A stretch of 64,000 nucleotides of DNA, from contig KV425595.1 in NCBI GenBank assembly GCA_001632425.1, positions 1 through 64,000 of the forward strand. The letters run 5' to 3'. Below, piece after piece: positions 20,345 through 33,600 of this stretch. Origin of the DNA: Neolentinus lepideus HHB14362 ss-1. Lineage: Eukaryota; Basidiomycota; Agaricomycetes; Gloeophyllales; Gloeophyllaceae. The notes under the pieces were generated by a model. It saw nothing but the letters and a program-made list of their open reading frames with translations, had not been told where the DNA came from and made no database searches. The position numbers were made by a program, and so were the translations under genes. The first letter of the stretch is position 1. Every line of letters begins with the position of its first letter.

Positions 20345-23300
20345 TCAACGCGCTTTGTATCTGACTTGGAAGGCCCATGCTTCCGCGCCGCCGATCGGAT
20401 TCAGGCGGACGTTGTTTAGATCAACCGTCAAGTACCCAGTGTTCGGATCGGTGGACCACGCCAGAGGGCTGACCTCGGTGTTGGAGTCGCCCAGGTATAC
20501 GATCTCATCTCCTAGGAGTATTGGGATCTGTGTGTTAACTGATAATGTCTGCGAGGGCTGGACCAGCGATACGATGCAAAACGTATCAGGCGTCGTCAGG
20601 AATCGCAGTGTTCCGTTGACGGAGTCCTGAGCCCCTTTAAACCAGTATGACTAGAATAGGTTGTCGTTAGTATTAGCACAGTGAAAGGTAAGAGTGCTCA
20701 CGGTATTGTATACACAACCTCCAGAGCTTCCAAGCCATTCCCCTGCAGCTAAGAGATTGTTTGCCATGGGTGCAATTATTTCACCTTCAGCTGTTGGTCC
20801 TACATCTAGAAGACTAGGATGCAGTCAATATCTAGCGATATACGCTAGCGCCTGAGCTTACTAGTTGCCGTTCTTGGAGACAACGTCGACCAATGTCTGG
20901 ATGATCGTAGTCGCATTCTTGTACTGGCTTGCATTTGTATTTGAGTTGAGTCCGTAGCTGAACGGATCCATTCCTTCGTTGGTCTCCCATTTTTGTGTCT
21001 GGATCGCTGCTAGAGTTTGATATTCGGGGGTGAAGAAATCAGGCACGGCGCCACATCCTACAACGAAATCACGAAAAGGCCACCTCACCAAAAATAGTTC
21101 TGGACGTACGATTATTGATAGCCACTTGGAGACCTTTCGCCATCGCATTGTTGTAAAACTGAGCAGCAAATTCTGGCGTCCTGTTTGGACCACCGATGTC
21201 GCACCACTTAATGTATGCGCTGTCAGCGGCGACAGCAGATTCAGAACTTAGCGTACTTGCCATGATCTCAGTTTCATACGTCTCTGCTAGAGTCAGCATA
21301 TGTGGAAGCTGCAGGTCTGCTAGATAATCTGATATGTTGAGCCGGCCCGTGTAAGGCTCTAACTCGGATGGATAGAATACATTCCGGGCAAGTCCTCCCG
21401 GCCATTCAGAAAATCCGTATGGCGCGTAATCAGGACTGAACCTGTCAGAGACGGTCAGATCGTGGTACTCATAAGATATCAAAATGCATACCACTCGGGC
21501 ATGGAGTAGTAGGTACCACGATGCAGCCACGGCTTTTTCTCTTTGGCAGCGTGGAACAGCTCAGCGAGCAAGTCTCGCTGGGGTCCCATATATACACTGC
21601 CCCTATGAGTTGTGTTGCCCGTATCGAAGAGGGCAAACCCATCATGATGTTTCTGTGAGGACGAGGACATGGTAAGGAAGTGTTTCCAGTATCGACCTTG
21701 GGAAGGTTACCGTCACAAGCACGAAATATTTTGCGCCAGCGCTATCGAAGAGATCTACCCAAGCACTTGCGTTGAATTTGCTAGCTGTGAAGTTGGCGAT
21801 GAAATCATCGTAAACCACGCTCTGGAGCAATGGAGAGTCGGATCATTGGATGAGATCACAGGGTACATGAAGCTAGATTACTTACGGGTCCATATGTGTC
21901 CAGCTGATGTACATAGAACGGGTTACCCGAGTTAGGTGGGTTGTGCAAATCCCAACTACATGCAACTGGAGTCGTGGAATAGGAATGAAATTTGATAAAT
22001 ACACCTACTTATACCATTCAGCATATGTACCCTCAGGCGCCTGCGCATGAAATATCAGACAACTGGGAAGTATGAGAAGGCCGACACGCACCCACGCAGG
22101 CACACTGTACACGCCCCAATGGACGCTGAAGCATACATGATTCATTTACCGAATGCACACGGAATTTAGAAATACATACAAAATCCCATATTTGGCTTGA
22201 TTGTACTTTGGGCATTGTTAGCACACCAATCTCCGTCGGAGGACATTGAATTCTTACCCAAGTTGGAGTTTCGTGGGTACCTAAGAGCTCCGGATCTGCC
22301 GTCCACTCTGCAGGTATAGGCATAGCCGGCCATCCGCCAGACAGCCCTACTACCGTGCCTTGCTCGTCTTTGATCGTGACAGTGGCATTCGAAGTCCCAT
22401 TTGTGATGACCAATACATCGACGCTAACCTGGTCAGAGGGGACCAGTCGCTTGATTGTCCCCGACACGACAGTAGATACTGTAGGCCCAGATATCTCGAT
22501 TGTGTAAGGCGAATTGATGGACGTATTCGCAGAAAGCGCACTGATTGGGAGCAGATTCGCCAGGGTCACTTGCACAGCTTGTGCACGAGTCTCATTTACC
22601 TGAGCCCATCGGGTCGAGAACTGCGCACGACGAATGGACAGGATGAGACCAGTCACGTTTTCCGATGATGACGGTGCAGACGGTGTGATTGATATGGCAA
22701 ATATATGAAGACGAGAGCCAGGTTCAGTGTCCGGTGGCAGCGTTATACTTTCCAGTGCGCTGCGAGAAGGGACTGAGGCCGACCATTGAAATATGGAAGT
22801 TGCATTCAAATTCTTCACCGACGTCTGATTGACAAACGAATACGGGCTAGTAGAATAACGTGAGCAATTGACTTCACCGGAAGAGAAAGGTACCAACGTG
22901 TTTATGACTCCAAGGTTGATCTCCGGCCATTGCCACCAAGCTTTGGCGGACACTAAGAAGACCCGTTATGTTGACCCTCTCTCAGAGTCAGGATAGATGA
23001 GGGTAAGGGCGCACTTTGTATTTCCTCTGCGGACTGATCCGCAAAATGAAAGACGAATGTCTTCGCCGTATCCACTAGTCCAGTCAACAGTTCAGCGGTT
23101 CGACTTCACAGTAACAGATCTCAAGTACCTTGAGTGCTATCCAAAGCATACAACATGTGGATCTCGTGAAGAGTCGTAGGTTCCGGCAAAGTCAACGCTT
23201 GACTTTGAGTCACGACGTTATCGTTCCCTCCGTGAGTACCGTCGTCCCAAGGTAACTCGTACTAGATAATATAGTCAGAGAACATTGCAATGCCGATCTT

Positions 23301-23534
23301 GTGCAGTACGCCACTTACACTAATCCCATCGTAAGTCCACACTCCGGTGGGCAGAAGAGTCACATCGTAGCTCGACCCCGACCCATCGAAGTTGCCCCCT
23401 GATCCACTTACCGAAGCTGCCTGATTATTGAACAGGTCAGTGAGGGAGACAGCAGTCGACGTGAAAGGCACGAGGCTGACAGCCAGCACGCCCGAGAAGT
23501 TCAGCGCCACAAATACGACTTGAAGCGACCTCAT
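20345..23534 (-). CDS. Secreted GH29 alpha-L-fucosidase with long N-terminal domain
   Basis: Fifteen exons close in phase to 809 residues. Exon 1 (23534-23319) begins with a signal-peptide-like M-R-S-L-Q-V-V-F-V-A-L stretch. Exons 2-4 encode about 300 residues with a beta-sandwich-like composition and many N-x-S/T sites. The GH29 barrel starts near residue 369: Y-G-I-F-V-H-W-G-V-Y-S-V-P-A, then K-H-H-D-G-F-A, then W-C-D-I-G-G, where the Asp is the family nucleophile. V-G-P-T-A-E-G-E-I closes the barrel, and a C-terminal beta domain follows. The enzyme hydrolyses terminal alpha-L-fucose from glycans outside the cell, retaining configuration. The intron before W-C-D-I-G-G is GC-AG (21260-21207). 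In classical GH29 enzymes the catalytic domain comes first, so the N-terminal extension is notable. Confidence 0.9.
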
Positions 23535-23964
23535 GTTGAGGAGCTTCTAGCGCGAGTAATCAACCACCACGATGGCTTTTATATCTCACAGAGCACGTTT
23601 CCATCGAAATCGGCCTTAAGATCACTTGATAAGGCCGAAGTAACGTTTACCATGAAGTTGAGGGTGCTACGGACAGCCGCACGGATACGGAGAAGGTCTT
23701 CTCGGAGGTAGTTCTCGGCCCGGTCGAAGACTGAAGACCCAACCCAATGACGTTGGAGTAAAGACGAAGAACACCGTTCTATACCAAGCACTGTCAAGAT
23801 TGTCGCATATGCTATATTCGTCCTACAAAGTCGGTGCCTGTAAATCCAGCTGATCATAGCCGAAAACAATATCAGTGCTCACCTACTAACACCTATTAGC
23901 ATGATCAGGTCCATTCCATCCAGTTTTTATCCCTGAACGAGTCTGTGTCAAGATGTGGCGTACG
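23535..23964. other. Intergenic, fucosidase promoter
   Basis: This lies upstream of the fucosidase and downstream of the F-box gene, both on the minus strand. The 96-codon minus-strand frame inside it shows no recognisable features. No repeat was seen. Confidence 0.4.
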
Positions 23965-26260
23965 CTACTCGTAAAAAAGAATAAATATCTTCCCCTCGCT
24001 GACAGAGAGAATAATTGACCCCTGGCTCTGGTCAATATTAATCGTCTCCACGCTGTCCAGGTTCAACTCTTCCGGAATCTCCAGCGTCCGCACCCGTCCC
24101 TCCACCTCCCTTCCCATTATATTTTCCTCCTTCCCCTTCCCTTTCCTCACATACCCAATCCCAACACTTATATACCCATTTCTTGCAACCTGCTCCTCTG
24201 GAGATGATATTGGCGGGAACGAAACGAAACGCAGCCTCTTGCCGGGGATAGGATCATCATCGGGCGCATACTCGATCCACGCAGCATGCCCAAAGTCAAC
24301 CGCCACAAGCGGCCTTCGCCGACCACCAAACATCCCGTCTTCTTCCTCGTCCATTGCCTCCGGGACGCCAACGACCTCAAATGGTGTGCTCACGTACCAC
24401 ATACGCATCATATCCGAGTGAGTATACTCTTCATTCACGTCTTCCGGATTTTGTAACTTATATTTATTATATAACGATGACGGCGAAGATGACTGGGGAG
24501 ATAATTGACCCTCTGGCGAGGGTTCGGAAGAGTCGTCCAGGGGCACCTTGAAGTAGTGCTGGGTCAAGATATATGAATCTTGGTGCGTAACGGGATCGTG
24601 CGAGGCCAAAAGAACGACCGTACAGCTTAGCCGCGGGATGTCGGGCAGTGTAGGCCACCACTGGCGGACGAAATGCGCGGACTCGGGGTACCAGGGAGGA
24701 AAAGGATAAGGATTCAGCGTGTTAGGATTGTCTGGGTTACCATTGTCTATGAAAGACAGAATAAAGTTAGTTGAAGGGGGGATGTGTAGGTGAAGGTCGT
24801 GTGGCGCACCAGCATTTCCATTAGCGTTTATCACGGGTATCATTAGTGGGGGAGCATCCCCTGCAGGCGCGTGAATCTGAATCTGGATAGTCACCCCCGC
24901 TCCATTGGCGGCGTGTCCGTTCACAATCCCGTTCCCGTTGGCATTTTGTGTTAAATCCAAGTCGTCTTGATCACTGTCAGACTCGGTCTCCACCTCTGCT
25001 TCCGTCAGCAGATCCGGTATAGGGAACGCGAACGGCTGGCTGATTGTGAACACGGGCTGTACGCGATCGCTAAGGAACGGAACGAAGGATGACGAGTGGT
25101 ACACCGGATGTGCGTGCTTTTGTAGGAGAGAAAGGGGATAAAAGTGTTGGAATGCGGATTCGGACTCTTCGGCGTGGATGACAATGCTTTGGTCGTAAAA
25201 TATACAGGACCAGTTCGATGAGAAGGACTGTATGTGAATGTGATCTTGTTAATCGGGTGGCCAGTATGGTAGAAAGAGAGGAGCTCAGAACTCACGCATT
25301 CAATTCCGGTGTCGATGAAGACGTATTCGGGCTCGTCCCAGTCCAGGAGACTGTACAGACCAATCGAATTGGAGAGCGGTACCCAGACGAAGGCAGCGAG
25401 AAGGCGCGATATCGGATCAAGTAGGAAAACATTCATTACTATTCCGATCGTCCGGAATCGTGTGACTTCAGAAAACGCAGGTATGTTCAATTTCGGATCG
25501 CCTTCCCCTCTTGAGGGAAACTGGAGCTTCATGAGCATGAACTCCATGATCCTTTCTTCAGCCCTGGGGGAACATAGTTAGTTCATATTCGTATCAGGAA
25601 TGCAATGCAATCGGACTTACACGCCTTGCACGACCTTGGCCATGGCGAAGAACACTGTTCGTTCTTCGAATTCCACTCTACACTTCCACAATTCCCACCG
25701 CTCCTTGGGATCCCACTGGGCAAGCAAGACGTCGCGTTGAACGTCCCAGCAGATCACTTTCCCGCTTTTTGTAGCACAAAGAGTGTAACTGGACGTGATC
25801 GGTGATAGCCAGTCAACTTCTTCGCCTGGCGGAGCACTCACGACCCTGTACCAGCTTTTCGGATGGGAGCACTTGACCAGGGACTTGGAATCATCATAAG
25901 GAGTGCTTGTAGCAGGTCTCGGTGCTCTGGTTGTCCAGGCGCGCTCGAGCCGATCAGCCTTAATAACCGCGTAGGCCAACTGTTCTGTTGATAGGTCGCA
26001 TATTCGCTGAAATCCAAGCAGAGGTAGGGCACGACAGCGGCGCAGCAGTACATAGGCTAGATTCCTGAAGACTGGACGAGTTGCCGCGAAGTCCCTCAAA
26101 GTCCTGCAGCACTAAGTTGGCGTACGCGGATGGTCAGAAGACAGAGTAACGTAACGCGTCAAAGACTGACCGACTGCAGGGAGTAGATGTCCCTAAGCTC
26201 CAGGTATTGAACGACGTTGAGAAGGAGGTCGTACGGCAGCGTGTGCAGGTTGAGGTCCAT
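23965..26260 (-). CDS. F-box protein
   Basis: Four exons, 26260-26171, 26111-25621, 25563-25296 and 25227-23965, give 703 residues. Residues about 5-50 match an F-box: L-P-Y-D-L-L-L-N-V-V-Q-Y-L-E-L-R-D-I-Y-S, ending in a Cys-rich helix. The following 400 residues look beta-rich, with repeated W-D and V-I-C-W-D-V-like strands that suggest a propeller. An acidic, Asn/Gly-rich spacer (around residue 360) breaks this fold. F-box proteins recruit substrates to SCF ubiquitin ligases through Skp1. The substrate cannot be told from sequence. Paralogues of this architecture are common in agaricomycetes. Confidence 0.8.
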
Positions 26261-27126
26261 GGTGCCACACTCACTAGGCCACAGCGTCTGAGAGCAAGTC
26301 GATTGAACTCGGCGTTGTGGCTGAGTATAGCCGGACCGTAGCCACGTGTGGCTTTGCCTTTACATAACGCTGCGAGGGTTTGAATCCGGCCTTGATGGCC
26401 TTAAAGAACATAGGCTAAGCTTGACGAATACGCAAGGACAGAATACATATAGACTTGAGAGCCGTTATCAAGTGTCTGATGAACCATGTCCTCGACAGTG
26501 CATGTTAACAGAGGAACCGGCGAGCGTGTATATCAAGAGGATGAAAGACAGGAGCATTTAAAGATAGAGAGACATTCTCGCAATAGCTACCTTGATACAT
26601 GGGGCAGGGGATGAGGCAGAACAGCCATGAAAGTTACTGCAGTTGATGTAGTTGAGATGCGGACGTGCCAGATATGGTTATTGAGCTACTCGATATGGAA
26701 GAACGTATGTCAAAAGCTTCCGTATGTCGTACTTTGTCTTTCCACATTCGCATTAATACTTTAGGCATATAAAGGTGGTCGTCTGCGATCGCGATTCCCA
26801 TTAATGTTCTTTTCCATTCACCATTTTCTTGCACTCGCTGCAGCGACCCTATCGACCTCCTGCGTCTCCTCGGTCCTCTGTGCATTTTCAAAGAAAAAAA
26901 GTTCACCGGCTCTGTAGTCTATTTTTTTTATCTTTGACGGCGCGTCTACTTGAGTTGCAGGTCATAACAACGGGTTTCTATTGCAGACTGGCGCCCACAA
27001 TGTCGGCTCTCTCCGCCTATGCACGTGACCGGTAAGCTGCTTTTGTGGCTTCACGAGCAGGCGTTGGACCATTGCTTGGCTGCTATCCATCTGTATCTGG
27101 TACTCCTTGCAGTCCCTCTTATCAGG
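26261..27126. other. Divergent intergenic region, F-box / PAC1
   Basis: This is the bidirectional spacer between the F-box gene and PAC1. It contains a short ATG frame at 27000-27031 ending in a good donor (CG|GTAAGC). If spliced to 27126, that frame would add an 11-residue in-frame extension to PAC1. Otherwise nothing was recognised. Confidence 0.45.
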
Positions 27127-28779
27127 ATGTCGTTACTATCGGACAGACATAAGGATGAACTGTGAGGGCTACATTTTTCTGTTGGTCGGACCATTCGCTG
27201 AAGTTGTCTTGGTAGCAATAAATCGATCATGGAGTATCTGCATTCACAGGGCCATATGCAGGCCCTTGCTGCGTTCAAGGATGAGACAGGTTTGGAGTAC
27301 TCGCCAGATCCAAAGTCCAAGTATGCTGGACTGCTCGAGAAGAAATGGATGAGTGTCATTCGGTTGCAGAAGAAGGTGAGTCTGTCTCGGTGCGTATCAC
27401 CAAGGACGAGTCAGCGATAGGGCCTGCGTATAGATTATGGACTTGGAAAATCGGAACTCTGCTCTGCAAGAAGAATTGAACTCTGCGCCTGCGCGGCGTG
27501 TTACGTCTCAGAGTGACTGGCTACCCCGTGCTCCCGCCCGCTACACACTCACTGGGCACCGCTCTCCTATAACACGAGTCGCTTTCCATCCACGCTTCTC
27601 TCTGCTCGCATCAGCAAGCGAAGATGCTACTGTGAAGATATGGGACTGGGAGACCGGCACGTTTGAGCGTACTTTGAAGGGTCACACTCGGGAGGTTTGG
27701 GGAGTCGATTTTGATTCAAAGGGCAGTTTCCTTGGTGCGTGCCAGTGCTATCAATCCCACTAACAGATCTTCATCTAACCTGTGCAGCTTCATGCTCTTC
27801 CGATCTTACCATTCGAGTGTGGGACACGCAGGAGTGGGAGAACCCAGGCTATAGTGGCAAGACATTGCGAGGACACGAACACACTGTGTCAACAATCCGT
27901 TTCGTTCCTGGAGACGACTTTCTCGTCAGTGCCAGCAGAGATAAGACGATCCGCGTTTGGGAGGTGGCCACTGCGTGTGTTGCAATAATTACGCTCCGCA
28001 GCAGCGCATGCTGATACATACGGACAGCTTCTGTGTACGGACAATTACGGGGCATGATAGCTGGGTACGGATGGTCGTCCCTTCATCTGATGGCGCGTTC
28101 TTTGGGAGCTGTTCAAATGATAACGTACACCACCCTTCTCACCTCCTAACTTGACTTGCTAACAGGTATATCTAGACTGCGCGGATATGGGATGCAAAGT
28201 CGGGCGCAGTGAAGCAGGAGCTCCGTGGGCACGAGCACAACGTCGAAGTTGTCACATTTGCACCTGTCACCGCTTACGCCGACCTATGCACACTAGCGGG
28301 CCTCACAGTACGTCCCCTTCCTCTTCATGTACCCTGAATCCAAAGCGTCTGTTAGAACGTCCCGAAATCACCCGGAGCGTACATCGCCACTGGATCGCGT
28401 GACAAGACCATCCGGTTATGGGATACCCAGAATGGGCGGGAGCTCAAAGCCCTGGTGCGTCTCGTCCTCCTGCTCTACTGCTCCTCCTCCTTTTCTTAGC
28501 ACTCACCTCCCTTTGCCCTTGCAGGCCGGCCACAACGACTGGATCCGCGGGCTCGAGTTCCACCCGTCGGGCAAATTCTTACTATCTGCATCGGACGACA
28601 AGACTGTGCGCGTGTGGGAGTTGTCAACGGGGCGCTGCATGAAGACGATCGAGGCGCACTCACATTTTGTGACGTGCATCGCATGGGGCCCCCCAGACGC
28701 CTCTGCGCCTGAGGAGAAGCGCGTCAACGTGGTGGCAACGGGCAGCGTCGATCAGACTGTCAGACTTTGGATGCCTTAG
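27127..28779 (+). CDS. PAC1: Nuclear distribution protein PAC1 / LIS1 (dynein regulator)
   Basis: Eight exons give 421 residues: 27127-27161, 27216-27375, 27434-27734, 27788-27974, 28028-28124, 28176-28307, 28356-28454, 28525-28779. An N-terminal LisH motif ([10 protein letters not shown]) is followed by a short coiled coil and seven WD40 repeats. These include [22 protein letters not shown] and [12 protein letters not shown]. The protein ends in [10 protein letters not shown]. Length and order fit fungal LIS1/NudF, which binds the dynein motor domain and NudE and drives nuclear migration and spindle positioning. M-S-L-L-S-D-R at 27127 is the family-like start. An extra upstream ATG exon at 27000 is possible. 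Confidence 0.95.
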
Positions 28780-30683
28780 CCCGCCGCCCCAACCCCCCCC
28801 GTCGCATTGCTATCGCCTGTCGCTGCTCTGTTATTATACGTACGTTGGTCACGGTCAGCCATGTGCATTGTCTCCCTGTTAGATCTCTATTCACCATTAC
28901 TACGACTTGCCCCGCATTTTTATATCCTTTCTTTCGATATACCAACTGCATGTCATTTGTAATAAGTATTTTATATTCTACCGAGGTATATGACTCAGCA
29001 AGACATACTGTCGTTACAACACATGTCCGGAGGACCTAACCCTAATCCCTTCAAATCGGAACCTATACAAGGATTAGGTTTGTGTACAGGAAATCGAAAG
29101 CTTGTAAGCAGACTTATATTGTGCGAAGTACTATGCACAAGACTGCCGTCCGGTCACCTAGTTGCGAGGTTGTTCAGATTCATGTACAAACCATCCTCGC
29201 GTCTCTTCAGATCTGACTCAGACTATATGTGTGTTCTCCGAGCCGAGTTTGAAATGAGAAACTTACTCTCCTAGGAAGACAGATCGTATCAGTACTTTAT
29301 TCAAGTCTAAAAGCCACGCGTCTGTCTGCTATCACCGCACCGAGGCTCGATGCATCGAGAAGTGATGATGGTCACGGTTGCGTTCTCCTAGAGAGAAGTA
29401 TCTGGAATGTATTTGAGGCATGAAGTACTTACGACATTGATGCGTTGCGTAGCCCCTAGTGGCAGAAGCCATATTCATACTGGAAAGTGGCTATGAAGGG
29501 GTTGGTATCTTTCACACCAAGATACAAAACAACCTGCAAAGTAAGTCATTCCGCATGAGCACAATAGTCCCATCTTATTCATTTGTAGTCGCAGTGGACA
29601 ATGGAAACATGTCAATGTCGACTTGCCTGAGCTATGTACACGATTGATAGATGATCGGGAACTATCACAGGCGATTGTTCCGACACTTAAGCTTGATTAT
29701 GCGTCGACACGATGAATGGCGGTGGCGTGAGACGGGCATCAAAGTGACAGATCCATACGAGAAGAAGTGTGGTTGCGACGGACTGTGGAAGTACGGGAGA
29801 AGGAGATGAGCAGCTCCCGTGGAGACGGAGTTAACGTAATTGAAGAGGCGAATCTAGGTGTCAAAATCTTTGCAAGTCTCGAAGGTAGAACGGTCGAGTT
29901 CACTTGCCTGCATCTCATCAGACTCGTCTTCAGTATCGGACAACCTTATGCAGATGTGTCCCGTTAGTCTCCCAAACTCTGAAAGCTTACCGCCATGACG
30001 CCTGTATATATGACACTTGACAACTGTATGGAAGATCAAAGCGTTGCTTGAGAATCTGGATGCGACGGTCGCTGTTCCTCAGATGCTGTCAATGTTTGGT
30101 ATTGTTCGGTACCTGGTTGATGCATTAGTACGAAACGCAAGGGCGAGACTTCGCTCACTCGAGATCCAAGGACCGAGCTGAGAAACTGACTCACTGAGGC
30201 GACGTGCAAAGGAGACCGAGTTCCTATAATGGAGGCGATTACACCGTAACAAGATCGAATTTTGCCGATGCATTAGGCCGTGCCACAGTTGCCCGCTCCT
30301 CGTTATTCCTTTCATTACTGCTGCGCAAGAAATCTGGCCAGGCAACAAAGCCATTCGTCATCACGCTCGAGTCGAGGCTGGATCAAACGCTCGAAATAGC
30401 AAGCACGAATCAGAGAAAGAGATCAAAGGGGAAGCGGACATTACCGCGTGTATTTCCGTCTAGTCTGCTACGCGAACTAGACTACTTTCGTCCACCTCAC
30501 TCTCTCGGTCGACGTCGACGTGCACCCTCTTGCTTTTGCCCAGGTCATTGCTGCGAGGAGGCGGGAACGGAAGAGCAATCGAAACCCGCGCAACGCGCGT
30601 CGGACACAACTGTCACTGCTGTATATTTGTAGCCAAGGTGTAATTTACACGCTCTTTCTATCGCGGTAGCGGCATAGGAGACG
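28780..30683. other. 1.9 kb intergenic region without a supported gene
   Basis: Only short frames without splice consistency or recognisable domains occur here. No LTR, terminal repeat, tRNA or tandem array was seen. The right end lies upstream of the RhoGAP gene. Confidence 0.4.
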
Positions 30684-33600
30684 ATGAAGAAAGGCGGGCA
30701 GCCCCCTCCGAACTCGCTGAACCCACCGGATCCTTCCACGCCCTCATCTGGTACTCCTCCTGGCTTCCATATCTTCCCTCGTTCCACTTCTCCTGGTATC
30801 ACGACCTTCTTCTCTAAACCTTCCAAATGGTTTGCCAGAATGCCGTCCAATGGCCGCCAGGTCTCTGGCAATGCTGAGCCAAGAGCCAGCACTAGTTCAA
30901 ACCCTGGGCGTAAACCGAAGATATCCCACCCTACCGATCCTAGACCCATTCTACCCTCATTGAAGTCAGATCCTTACATTTTGGGCGCCAGCAGGTGAGT
31001 ATGCTCTGTTGTATATCGGACGTATGGATGTCTGGTTAGTTCCGAAAACTGGGTGGTGAATGGGCGGGGAATGTGGTTGCTCGGAATGAGTGTATGCTGA
31101 AACTGTTCGTCCAGATCCGTCCTTGACTTATCCTTGCAACGCACCGAGAGAAGTTTCGACGCATCCGCCTCCTTCTCCAATCCTGGCTCCCCAGTCTCCC
31201 CGTTATACACTGGCAGCAGCGGCCTCGGCGACCTGCGCAGCATCTCACGTAAAGGCTGGTCGCGATCTGCGGACGACCTGGGCAAGTTCTCCGCATCTCA
31301 GGATCCGACCTTCCACACTAAAGTAGAACAGTACCGCAACCGAAGCGCAAGCAACAGCAGTTCACTCCAGTCCCAGCATCCTTTCCCGACCTACACTATT
31401 ACTCCACTCTCATCTTCCCCACCACAAAGTGTGCTCGGAGCCTCTCCAGCAGCGTTAGGTCCCTCACCTACTCCCTCGCTATCTCCTGGCCCTCCCGGGC
31501 ACGTCCACTCCCGCTCGCACTCTTTCACTCCACGTTTGCCTTCCAAGCTTGCTGCGCCGAAGCCTGCTCTAGGTCCGTCCAGCCCGAGCAGGAAAGGTTC
31601 TGCGTCCTCTGAACGCGAGATCGACACCGCCCTCAATTCCAATTTGAAGGATGCGAGGGAGAAGGATCGATACAGCCCCGCCTCCCAGGGCCGCGGCGCA
31701 TTTACCTTCTTTGGTGGCGCGGCGGCTTCGAGCAAATCGAACATCAGCACGGCTTCGAGTCTACCCACTCCTTTGCTTGCACCGCCTGCAATCATCGAAC
31801 CAGAGCAAGAGCCGGAGGATAATGGCCGCTCGAAACGCATGTCGCAGATAATACACCATTCTGGGTTTGTCAACTACCACTCAGATTTCTCCCTTGCCGC
31901 CTGCAGTAATGGCAGTCTAAATTTGAACAAGGGCTGGAAGCCATATAAGCTCGTGCTTAGGGGAACCAAGCTGTATTTCTACAAACCTCCCTCTGATAGA
32001 GCTGCTGCAGTGAAGGAGTTGTTCCCGACGTCACTTGTACCTGCCCTTGATCAGGCTCTTGATATCGAGGAATCGGAGGAGCCAGCAACAAAGGAGAAAG
32101 AAGAGGTTAAGGACACGCGGAAAAAGAGGGCGTTCTGGGGCCGAAGAACCCATCCTGAACTCGTATACGAGGGTAATACAGTTACCAAAGGCACCCTGGA
32201 AGCGCTGGTTCATGAAGCCGTCTTTGGAACAATCACTCTGGGCTCCCCTCAGGAACCAACAACAACTCTGACAAGCTTGGCTTGGCATGACTTCGCGTCG
32301 GCGGTTTTGCTGTCTTTGCCTGCACTAGCTGGACGTGGGAAGGTCGAAAGTGAGCTTATACGCTGTTGCAGCTACTTTGTGAGCGGTGCTCCAGACGAGA
32401 CAAAGGAAGCGTTACGCAGCAGGGTGACTTGGATCGTGGGCGAGTACCTCCGATACCATGGCTTCCCCGCCAATCCGGAGAGCTGGGAGGAGTTCAGAAA
32501 GGAAACTATCCCAGAATTCCCGCCTGAAGCCGCTTTTGTAGGCGAGCTGGCTTCGATGTCGGCATCTTCTTCCCTCCAGGGGCTCTATGTGCCTTCGCCT
32601 CAACTGCAAGATTCAGGCACGAACGAGTTCTCGCCGAGCTTGGGAGTGTTTTCGCCTAGGCTTGGGCAGAACGACAAAATGGTGTCTCTTCTTGATGCCC
32701 TGAATCTGCGGGACTCGTCATCGTCAAAGTCGCCGACAACCCGGAGACAGCGCCTCGATAGCACGACCACCAGTTCGTCAGCTGGTGGTGCTCTTTGGGC
32801 GTCACTCGAACGTGAGGGGTTCACAAGGGAGAACCTTCTGAAGCTGGACCCGCACCTCATTGCTTTGAGTTTGTCGGTCTTCCACAGATCTGCTCTGGAA
32901 CGTGCTCCTGTCAATCTGACCTTCGAGGAATGCATTCGCGCTGATGAAAGTGACAAAGAGACGTCCTCACCCTTCGATCTCTTTTTCGGTAGTGAAGAGC
33001 ATCTGCACTGGCTCACTAAATTGATTCTCAGCCAGATTCTGGGTGCAGAACGGTCATCACGTTTGTATCAGAGTTGTCCTCCGGTTTTTCCTGCCGGACG
33101 ACAGTCGGAGGACCGCAACCCTCAGACGTCTCGGACGCATTCACGGTCAGAGGTCATCTCTACATGGGCTAAGATTGCAGAAGTCTGTCGATTAACCGGA
33201 GACGAGTGTTCATGGCAGGCCGTCAAAGCTGCTCTTTGCTCGCTCCCCATCGCTCGTCTAGAGAAAGCATGGAAGCGGGTAGATCCTCAGGCTCAGACTG
33301 CTGTAGAGTCATGGGTTTACCCCGACGAGGATGGTGCTGTTGCCTCTGTTAAAGAGCCCAGGACCACGCCTTGGGGTGGAGATGCAACGAAACGGTTGAA
33401 GACCCTTCTGTCCAAAGCATCTGTTCCCGAGAAGGAAGATGAATGGGAACTCGCTCCTTTGCGGAGACTCAGAAGTGATTTTGAGGATCTTCGCACTACG
33501 TTCTCACTCTGTTTTCGAAGATCTGAGCTGACAGAGACGTCGGACAAAGACTTGGACAGGCTAATAGACATGTGGCACGACTACACCCTCGATGGCCCTG

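Noticed and set aside
23579..23869. 96-codon minus-strand frame upstream of the fucosidase
   Set aside because: No domain, signal or splice logic; the fucosidase has a good signal-peptide start at 23534.
26360..26395. GGGTTTGAATCC stretch resembling a tRNA T-loop
   Set aside because: No matching A box, acceptor stem or anticodon arm could be placed upstream.
28985..30650. Search for a decayed transposon or gene in the 1.9 kb desert
   Set aside because: No terminal repeats, RT or transposase motifs, or consistent splice chains were found by eye.
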